DNA from: Siphonodentalium dalli
Taxonomy: Eukaryota > Mollusca > Scaphopoda > Gadilida > Siphonodentaliidae
Length of the DNA: 64,000 nucleotides
NCBI GenBank assembly: GCA_032622095.1
Contig: CP136061.1
Span: 123,702,754 to 123,766,753 of the forward strand
Direction of reading: 5' to 3'
Position 1 is the stretch's first letter. Each line of letters opens with the position of its first letter. A model generated the notes under the pieces. The model was not told the origin of the DNA and did no database searches. It saw only the letters and a list, made by a program, of their open reading frames with translations. Positions 60,701 through 64,000 of the stretch are shown one piece after another. The translations under genes were made by a program, and so were the position numbers.

Positions 60701-63422
60701 TTTTGCAGGCCTGGTTGTTATACCCACACTTTTCATCAAAATTGGTTAGGGGTTTGTTGGTATAGGGCTATATTGATATAGGGGCATTTTGGTATTGGGG
60801 TATATTTGAAGGATTCAAATTTGAAATCCAAGATGGCTGCTGGGGGCTATGTTTTCTAACATATTTCGGAGAAAATCTATGGCTCGCATCTATAGGGGTA
60901 TATTAAATTATCACTGTGTGTTTGTTTATCTGTATCTCAGACATAGGTTATCTATTCTCAATAAAATTAGGTATAGTTCATGTTTAGGAGCACTTTCAAG
61001 AAAGTACCTAACAATGTTGTTCATGCCCAAGTTATGTCTTTAATTTTCTGATAGCCTATTCTTAAAAAAAATTATGATACAGTGGGACAACACTAACAAT
61101 CGCACCACCACCTTTATGAAATAGAAACAAAACTCTATTAACTGTTTGCAAGTATACATGACACGTTGCACATTGCCATTGAATGCCTCCCAGTGGAGTA
61201 AATTGCCATTTGCAATCAGCAAGACTAGTTGATACATCATTTTCATGTTTTACATTCTTGCGGGACTGGTTGTTACTTAATGTTCTCAAAAACGACCAAT
61301 ATAAACACAATGCTTGATGCCAAATCCATTCCATGACAATATAATTTTGTATATCTGTTATAGTTCACATATGGTAATTGTTCATTGAATAAATACTGTT
61401 TAACACTTTCATGATGGGAGCTGCGTTGTTGCGGCATTAAACATTCTGTGCCATAGCATTCTCTTATATATATATATGCAAGTCCCCCATAGGGAGCCTC
61501 ACATACATAAGAGAATACACTGGCTTACAAGGTCGCGGTAAATATTGTTAGGCCAATGTATTCTCTTATATAAGTGAGGCTCCCTTTGAGAGACTTTCAT
61601 ATATTAGAGAATGCATTGGCACACAGTTTTTACCAAATTTCAGGAAGCTTACATCACAAAAGGGTTAAACCAGCTACAGTAATGCCCTAATTAATTGACT
61701 CCTTAACCACAGCAGAATTATGGGTAATTTTTCAGGATTTAGTCGGAAATATGGCTTGTTAACATTCATGGGAAAGCTCTCATTGAGTGCTTTCCAATGA
61801 ATGGCAACAAACCATATTTCCGACTAAATCCTGAAAATTGACCCATAATTCTGCTGTCGTTAAGGAGTTGATTAATTAGGGCATTACTGTATTTTCTATG
61901 TATCTTTTCAGAGAGGCCAAATGTTAAAGTTCTTCTGCTGTATTCATATGATTCAACAGTACACAGAGAAGTAGTTCTTGCTCTGAGGTCCTTTATGGAA
62001 AACGTCTTCAAATGTGTCGTATATGATGATTCACAGGACGCTTCAATTCTCGAAACAGGGAGTGTGATGAGCTGGATAGATGACAAAATTGATCAAGTTG
62101 ACCACATCATTGTCGTGGCATCAAAAAGTCCATGTGTGACCTGCAACAATAGACAAGACATTTATGAAGATGGTCGTCGCGTCATCATATATGAATACAT
62201 AGATAAAGCGATTGAACATATAATATATAAGGGATGTTTGTCGAAATGTTTTAATGTCTTTTTCGAGTACAGCAGCAGAAAGAATGTTCATAAAAAGCTT
62301 CAATCGCCAGACTCTACCTTCAAATTGATGACAGATGTGAAGAAATTATATAAAAAATTATACAACATTCCATCAGTTAACTCTCGTCAAAATGATATGG
62401 TTGATTACATACTCCCAAGTAAATGCAGAAAGCCCGAGTCGAGGAGGGATTTAGAAGTGAAAATTGAAATTGCTTCTCAGAAAATGCGAGTTTTTGACAA
62501 ACGATGTGGCTGTGAGAATGATGGCTTGAGAAATAATGCAAGAGATCGGAATATTGAAATGGAAGACATAACTACCAGAGAGCCCCCAGCTGTATTGCCT
62601 AATGCAGAAACTCTAGAAGATGAAGAACATCCTTTATTGCGTAAAGACATGAAACCAACAAAGAATCCAGAAGCATTTGCGACATGTAATCCAGAATCAA
62701 TGCCCTTGTGTGAAAAACATAAGAATCAAATGGTTAAACCGAAACAGATTGGTACTACACAGTCCAAGATGGAGCATGGCACACAACTTCGAGCTAAACA
62801 GTTTGGTGCTGCTGCGGAGTCTGAGATAGAGTACGATCTACGGTTTCCAGCTGATACCAGACGTCGTTCAACTGACAGGAGACCAAGTTTTAACAACCAG
62901 GCATCACATCAGAGTTATGTTATTGGAAATTTGAATGATCAGAATTCTGAACTATCCTATGGAGATGAGGTGTATCAAGCTAACAGAGATGTATATCCAT
63001 CGCCATGTCCTTATGATTACCATGGCAACTGGTCTAAGAGAGTTGATAATCAAAACTATCACAAACCTCTCCATGATGACACATACAAAGGTCAATGTCA
63101 CCAACAAGGTCAAGGTCATCATGGCATTCATGAATTAAACAAGAGAGTCTTCCACATCAGGCCTCAGCAGCCTCAATTGCAGTTCAGACAAGATAAGTAT
63201 GGATACGATCCGAGGCTGAATAGTGTGGGAGACGATTGCGATAACAGCAGTTCAGGCAGTGATCAAGGATTATCACTCAAACAGGTCGGTCAATCATTAG
63301 CTGACTGTTACCCATGGGTATCGGTTCCCTCTGTGGTGGATAGCCAGGGGAGTGTTCCGGATGTTCGTCAGCTCAGTGATAGGTTATATGAAGTCAACAG
63401 AAAACATTTACCAATAAATTGA
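33590..63422 (+). CDS. Interleukin-17 receptor-like protein, 10 coding exons, complete
   Basis: Coding exons are 33590-33739, 43836-43887, 46312-46488, 47947-48095, 49154-49271, 54441-54589, 57718-57780, 58451-58523, 59726-59836 and 61912-63422. Every junction has AG/GT borders, phases agree throughout, and the sum (2553 nt) is an exact multiple of three: 850 residues plus TGA. Residues 1 to about 25 form a signal peptide (hydrophobic WVFIFLALSSC core). The ectodomain (about 26-315) has scattered Cys and N-glycosylation sites. Residues about 317-338 form one membrane segment followed by a basic stop-transfer (KYKKSHK). Residues about 352-500 are a SEFIR domain with box-1-like VLLLYSYDS, then VVYDD, VMSWIDDKID and HIIVVASKS. 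In this family the ectodomain binds IL-17-type cytokines and SEFIR recruits the adaptor Act1/CIKS; both roles are inferred here. The tail (about 503-850) is polar and Gln/His-rich, with no evident domain. The vertebrate subtype (A-E) cannot be assigned by eye. Confidence 0.85.
33820..34036. mobile_element. Family A palindromic MITE, receptor intron 1
   Basis: TACAGTAATGCTCTAATTAA to the inverse, with a symmetric centre CTCTCGGGGAGAG. It lies 81 bases after exon 1. Confidence 0.75.
34260..34275 (+). repeat. Poly-G run
   Basis: Fifteen G in a row at the left end of the foldback element. Confidence 0.9.
35640..36245 (+). repeat. Minisatellite, left array of the foldback element
   Basis: About ten diverged units of 55-65 bp with GGGTATACA, GGAGTGACT and ATGGTCATG blocks, mostly in one orientation. 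Confidence 0.7.
36336..37975 (-). repeat. Minisatellite, right array of the foldback element
   Basis: About 25 or more units in the opposite orientation to the left array (CATGACCATA, AGTCACTCC, TGTATACC blocks). The array is nearly three times as long as its partner. Apparent open frames here are repeat-derived. Confidence 0.7.
39698..40215 (+). repeat. Family G interspersed repeat
   Basis: Begins AGCTCACCTGAGACGAAGTC with a TCCGTCCG run, then repeats TTCATATTTGGTGTGGATGT and GTCAATTAGTTGAGAAA-like blocks about every 150 bp. Confidence 0.55.
40652..41099. mobile_element. Family E twin-hairpin MITE
   Basis: Two AGAATGAGGTCCCCAGAGGG ends with hairpins GTGATGCTATCCCGCACAGC and the inverse. 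A partial extra copy follows at 41145-41330. Confidence 0.6.
42318..43470 (-). repeat. Family F satellite-like array, inverted
   Basis: Starts with hairpin AGCTCAACTTTACTTTGTAA and the inverse, then alternating 160-bp units containing CAGCCATCTTGGATTT and GATCATCATGAAATTTG. It is in opposite orientation to the array at 13.3-16.4 kb. It lies in receptor intron 1. Confidence 0.65.
43504..43721. mobile_element. Family A palindromic MITE, receptor intron 1
   Basis: TACAGTAATGCTCTAAGTAA to the inverse, with a symmetric centre AGCTCTCCCCGAGAGCT. It ends 115 bases before exon 2. Confidence 0.75.
43836..43887 (+). CDS. IL-17R-like exon 2
   Basis: A 52-nt exon between CTTTCTAG and GTAAGG, phase 0 in and phase 1 out. 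It encodes ARLDGDSEFPCRFVRKY, and the next codon is completed by exon 3. It is short, but the phases on both sides fit. Intron 1, before it, is about 10 kb and carries the 5-kb foldback element. Confidence 0.7.
44201..44347. mobile_element. Family A MITE, right arm truncated
   Basis: TACAGTAATGGTCGAAGTAT, then the left arm and centre; pairing stops after GGCAGCAAGCCACATTT. Confidence 0.6.
45147..45588. mobile_element. Family E twin-hairpin MITE with 13-bp flanking direct repeat
   Basis: GTCAGTGAGCCTG occurs at 45134-45146 and 45589-45601. The inverted ends carry GGATATAGTGTGTCTGA. Two AGAATGAGGTCCCCAGA-type hairpins are present. Confidence 0.6.
45680..46012. repeat. Imperfect tandem duplication of about 190 bp
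   Basis: AAATGTACATACATGTATGT with ATTTATAATATATGTGATAC and ACTATTAGGAAATCCAATTT recurs from about 45898 (AAATGTACATATGTACAAAT, then the same blocks). Confidence 0.6.
46020..46266. mobile_element. Family B MITE just before receptor exon 3
   Basis: Ends TTAACCATTCCATGACTGG and TCATGAAAGGGTTA(T). Two hairpins with CATTCTCTTATATATGTGAG and the TTTACCTTGACCGTGTAAG spacer. The last TTAA base has mutated. Confidence 0.65.
46312..46488 (+). CDS. IL-17R-like exon 3 (ectodomain)
   Basis: A 177-nt exon after TTATTTTCAG and before GTAAGT, phase 1 to phase 1. It encodes extracellular sequence with an N-glycosylation site (NIS) and Cys, including MWLDDCNIPDNSKFPALNIS. A TTAA-flanked MITE ends 46 bases upstream of the exon start. 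Confidence 0.8.
46615..46992. mobile_element. Family B twin-hairpin MITE, long subtype, copy 2
   Basis: TTAA flanks and CCCTTTACCCAACA ends. The sequence nearly matches 2725-3129 base for base, except for a short deletion in the A/T-rich spacer. It starts 127 bases after exon 3. Confidence 0.7.
47266..47550 (+). mobile_element. Possible tRNA-derived SINE
   Basis: AGTAGCTCAGTTGGTAAGG resembles a tRNA A-box region, and the 3' end is AATGAAATAAACAAATGAAC, a simple AAC-type tail. A clear B box was not found. Confidence 0.4.
47617..47879. mobile_element. Family B MITE just before receptor exon 4
   Basis: TTAA flanks; ends CCCTTTCATGACGGGAGCTG and ATGGAAGGATTAA; two well-formed hairpins (47668-47732 and 47765-47830). 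A stray inverted end, CGCAGCTCCCGTCATGAAAG, sits just left (47574-47599). Confidence 0.7.
47947..48095 (+). CDS. IL-17R-like exon 4 (ectodomain)
   Basis: A 149-nt exon between TTTCAG and GTAAGT, phase 1 to phase 0. It encodes HKDALRMEGIIMNITSPDN and onward through YCRHFDFKS, compatible with the fibronectin-like ectodomain of IL-17 receptors. A twin-hairpin MITE ends 68 bases upstream of the exon start. Confidence 0.8.
48299..48340. repeat. CCCG-type microsatellite
   Basis: Imperfect GCCC repeats in otherwise AT-rich intron. Confidence 0.8.
49154..49271 (+). CDS. IL-17R-like exon 5 (ectodomain)
   Basis: A 118-nt exon between CAATTTCAG and GTAAGTA, phase 0 to phase 1. It encodes RRLNYPCIVGLNNQEKKVYD and a beta-rich stretch ending YHITIF. 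It joins directly in frame to the exon at 54441. Confidence 0.75.
49809..50023. mobile_element. Family C palindromic MITE, TTAA-flanked
   Basis: TTAACCCTTTCAGTGCCAAG to GGCACAGAAAGGGTTAA. The arms pair almost completely around AGAGCTCTAAGAGCTCT. The TTAA target and CCCTTT ends suggest a piggyBac-like origin. Confidence 0.75.
50526..50763. mobile_element. Family B MITE, degenerate
   Basis: TTAACCCTTCCATGACTGG to ATCATGAAAGGGTTAA. The first hairpin is decayed, the second shortened. Confidence 0.6.
51499..51970. mobile_element. Family E twin-hairpin MITE, diverged
   Basis: CAGGCCTCAAAATAAGG and ATATTTTGAGGCCTG ends, AGAATGAGGTTCCCAGAGGG and AGAATGAGGTCCCTAGAGGG hairpins. Confidence 0.55.
52385..52446 (+). 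mobile_element. Family E solo end
   Basis: Only GACATTTGCAGAAGGAGGTC through GATGCTATCCTGCA is present. Confidence 0.5.
52748..52925. mobile_element. Family D MITE
   Basis: AACTACTCGTCAATGAGTAT occurs twice in tandem at the right end before GAAAGGGTTAA. The left half pairs loosely with the right. Confidence 0.4.
53775..53848. mobile_element. Family A MITE, 74-bp deletion derivative
   Basis: TACAGTAATGCCCTAATTAA, then directly the distal part of the right arm. The whole middle of the palindrome is missing. Confidence 0.7.
54235..54314. mobile_element. Short TTAA-flanked MITE
   Basis: TTAACATGTTCACTGC and GCAGTGAACGTGTTAA are inverted, 80 bp overall. The TTAA target fits piggyBac or Kolobok. 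Confidence 0.5.
54441..54589 (+). CDS. IL-17R-like exon 6 (ectodomain)
   Basis: A 149-nt exon between TTCTCTGTTACAG and GTAAGA, phase 1 to phase 0. The phase-0 reading meets TAG, so a phase-1 upstream exon is required, and the exon at 49154 supplies it. It encodes DVDLQCNSPTIAVAVFEEKN and onward. Confidence 0.8.
54999..55165. repeat. GAT trinucleotide microsatellite
   Basis: Imperfect GAT/GAC repeats in receptor intron 6. The Met- and Asp-rich open frames here are artefacts of the repeat. Confidence 0.85.
57005..57490 (-). repeat. Tandem repeat of about 173 bp, three diverged units
   Basis: CCGAGCAGATATCTCCACC recurs at 57151 and 57324, and TTTTCCGTTCT and ATTCATCTTTGTTTAT recur in each unit. 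Confidence 0.65.
57586..57654. mobile_element. Family D MITE end
   Basis: CCACTCATCAATGATGCTTT followed by AGTATGGAAAGGGTTAA. It ends 63 bases before exon 7. Confidence 0.35.
57718..57780 (+). CDS. IL-17R-like exon 7 (ectodomain)
   Basis: A 63-nt exon between TTTTCTTTTCAG and GTTAGT, phase 0 to phase 0. It encodes LDVGEHQLYFYNIDRGYYEV plus E, a beta-strand-like membrane-proximal segment. Confidence 0.75.
58202..58382. mobile_element. Family I MITE, 181-bp copy
   Basis: TACTCTCAGGTGCATAATAA to TTAGGCACCTGAGAGTA, TA-flanked. Internal AATAATAGTGATGG occurs in both halves. It ends 68 bases before exon 8. Confidence 0.65.
58451..58523 (+). CDS. IL-17R-like exon 8 (juxtamembrane)
   Basis: A 73-nt exon between TTCTTTCAG and GTGAGA, phase 0 to phase 1. 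It encodes VVYLSNSVDCMATSAYFEVS, immediately before the membrane exon. Confidence 0.75.
58846..58957. mobile_element. Chimeric remnant: family B left end joined to family A end
   Basis: TTAACCCTTTCATGACTGGA and half a hairpin (to about 58935), then TACAGTAATGCCCTAAATAA. Both elements are truncated at the junction. Confidence 0.5.
59726..59836 (+). CDS. IL-17R-like exon 9 (transmembrane)
   Basis: A 111-nt exon between CTCTTCAG and GTAAGT, phase 1 to phase 1. It holds the single membrane helix (VILTSICGSLIGCMLIIGLV) followed by basic YKYKKSHK. This fixes the topology: N-terminus outside, SEFIR inside. Confidence 0.85.
59915..59991. mobile_element. Family C MITE, 77-bp deletion derivative
   Basis: TTAACCCTTTCAGTTCCAAG and CACACTGAAAGGGTTAA. 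The left arm is kept in part and the rest deleted. It starts 78 bases after exon 9. Confidence 0.65.
60057..60440 (+). repeat. Family F fragment
   Basis: Hairpin AGCTCAACTTGACAAAGTCA and its inverse, then GGCACACCCTGCA and CCATCTAGAGGT-type blocks; about two units. A further piece is at 60815-60900. Confidence 0.5.
60468..60712. mobile_element. Family E MITE, partial
   Basis: The right hairpin half (AGAATGAGGTCCACAGAGG ... CACCCTCTGGGGACTTCATT) is intact; the left end is missing. Confidence 0.5.
61400..61668. mobile_element. Family B twin-hairpin MITE
   Basis: TTAACACTTTCATGATGGG to TCACAAAAGGGTTAA, with two hairpins and a GGTCGCGGTAAATATTGTTA spacer. It lies six bases from the next MITE. 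Confidence 0.65.
61675..61891. mobile_element. Family A palindromic MITE at the acceptor of receptor exon 10
   Basis: TACAGTAATGCCCTAATTAA to ATTACTGTA. The element ends 20 bases before the exon-10 start, so the branch-point region of the last intron must lie in or at the edge of the MITE. Confidence 0.75.
61912..63422 (+). CDS. IL-17R-like exon 10 (SEFIR domain, tail, stop)
   Basis: A 1511-nt terminal exon after ATCTTTTCAG, entering in phase 1. An in-frame Met at 61995 is internal; the SEFIR domain starts 27 codons earlier, with RPNVKVLLLYSYD. SEFIR runs to about KKLYNIPS, followed by some 348 polar residues rich in Asn, Gln, His and Arg. The stop TGA is 63420-63422. AATAAA overlaps the last codons (63413-63418); no better polyadenylation signal is evident before the window ends. 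Confidence 0.9.
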
Positions 63423-63826
63423 AATCTGTGGTGGACAGGTTTGCCATAGTTGTCTGCATTGATTGGTCATCAGCTTGCCTTAAAATTTAGTGGCTGATTG
63501 AAATATAACTGCATGTGGAAATATGAAAAAAACAAATTGCAGTGTTGGCTATTTCTTGTATAGTGATTATACATGGTAGATTAAACAGTATTTTTATTCA
63601 TAAATCTTTGAACATCTGTGAACAACATGGAACATGACAAATTTAAACCGTTTGCTAAAATTATATAGAAAAAATAATTCCTGTTACATTCATCCTAACT
63701 GAAAATAGTGTTCTATTTCATGGGTAGTTTGGTTTGAATATCAAACCCAATTCATAACTCATATATGCATTCTGGTCACATGTTTTCCCCAACAGGACTG
63801 TGGTTAATATCACTATTTGTGCAGCC

Positions 63827-64000
63827 CAAGACTGGTAATAGTGTGTCTAACATTTGCAGAATGAGGTCCCAATAGGGTGAAATTAGTGATGCTACCCCAC
63901 ACATACAGTGGGCCAGCATAACCAAATTCACCCTATGGGGACCTCATTCTGCTTAGGCTTCATCTTCTTGAAGGTATATATAGTCTCAAATGTTACATTG
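63827..64000. mobile_element. Family E MITE, cut by the window edge
   Basis: AGACTGGTAATAGTGTGTCT, AGAATGAGGTCCCAATAGGG, a hairpin, and CATCTTCTTGAAGGTATATA; it runs past the right edge. Confidence 0.55.

Noticed and set aside
61995-63422. 475-codon ORF as a complete gene
   Set aside because: Its Met lies inside the SEFIR domain; the domain start (VLLLYSYDS) is 5' of it in the same exon, and a TM exon joins in phase.

Overview
This is animal nuclear DNA: AT-rich, intron-bearing, and packed with DNA-transposon relics. Frequent ACATGTA-type motifs, Helitron-like elements with tandem cores and many foldback MITEs point towards a lophotrochozoan, perhaps a mollusc. That placement is an inference, not a proof.

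Two host genes are supported by splice signals with closed reading phase. On the + strand, ten exons between 33590 and 63422 sum to 2553 nt (850 codons plus stop). They encode a type I membrane receptor of the interleukin-17 receptor family: signal peptide, Cys-containing ectodomain, one membrane segment, a cytoplasmic SEFIR domain and a long polar tail. On the - strand, four small exons (20080-20055, 12758-12695, 10124-10038, 173-18) join in frame into the first 111 codons of a basic, probably nuclear protein that I do not recognise. It continues past the left edge, and its promoter region holds CCAAT-type and Ets-like motifs. The two genes are divergent, about 13.5 kb apart.

Nearly everything else is mobile or repeated DNA, and several boundaries can be set from target duplications. 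These are a hAT-like element with a perfect 8-bp duplication and a broken BED finger (13926-15517), a Harbinger-like element flanked by TAA (16601-17684), and two head-to-tail Helitron-like elements (20702-21749). There is also an element with GCGCTTAAGCGC repeats and a 6-bp duplication (22384-23636), two copies of a long-TIR element (27472 to about 30027), a 5-kb foldback element (34257-39274) and a LINE 3' fragment (about 24806-26865). MITE families recur across the window: TA-flanked palindromes (A), TTAA-flanked piggyBac-like elements with twin hairpins (B) or one long palindrome (C), AGAATGAGGTCC elements (E), CAGGGTTTCC elements (H) and ACTCTCAGGTGCC elements (I).

Layout: 1-20.3 kb, - strand gene and its repeat-filled introns; 20.7-33.5 kb, intergenic transposons; 33.6-63.4 kb, receptor gene, with the foldback element in intron 1 and MITEs lying 20-70 bp upstream of three splice acceptors; 63.4-64 kb, 3' flank.
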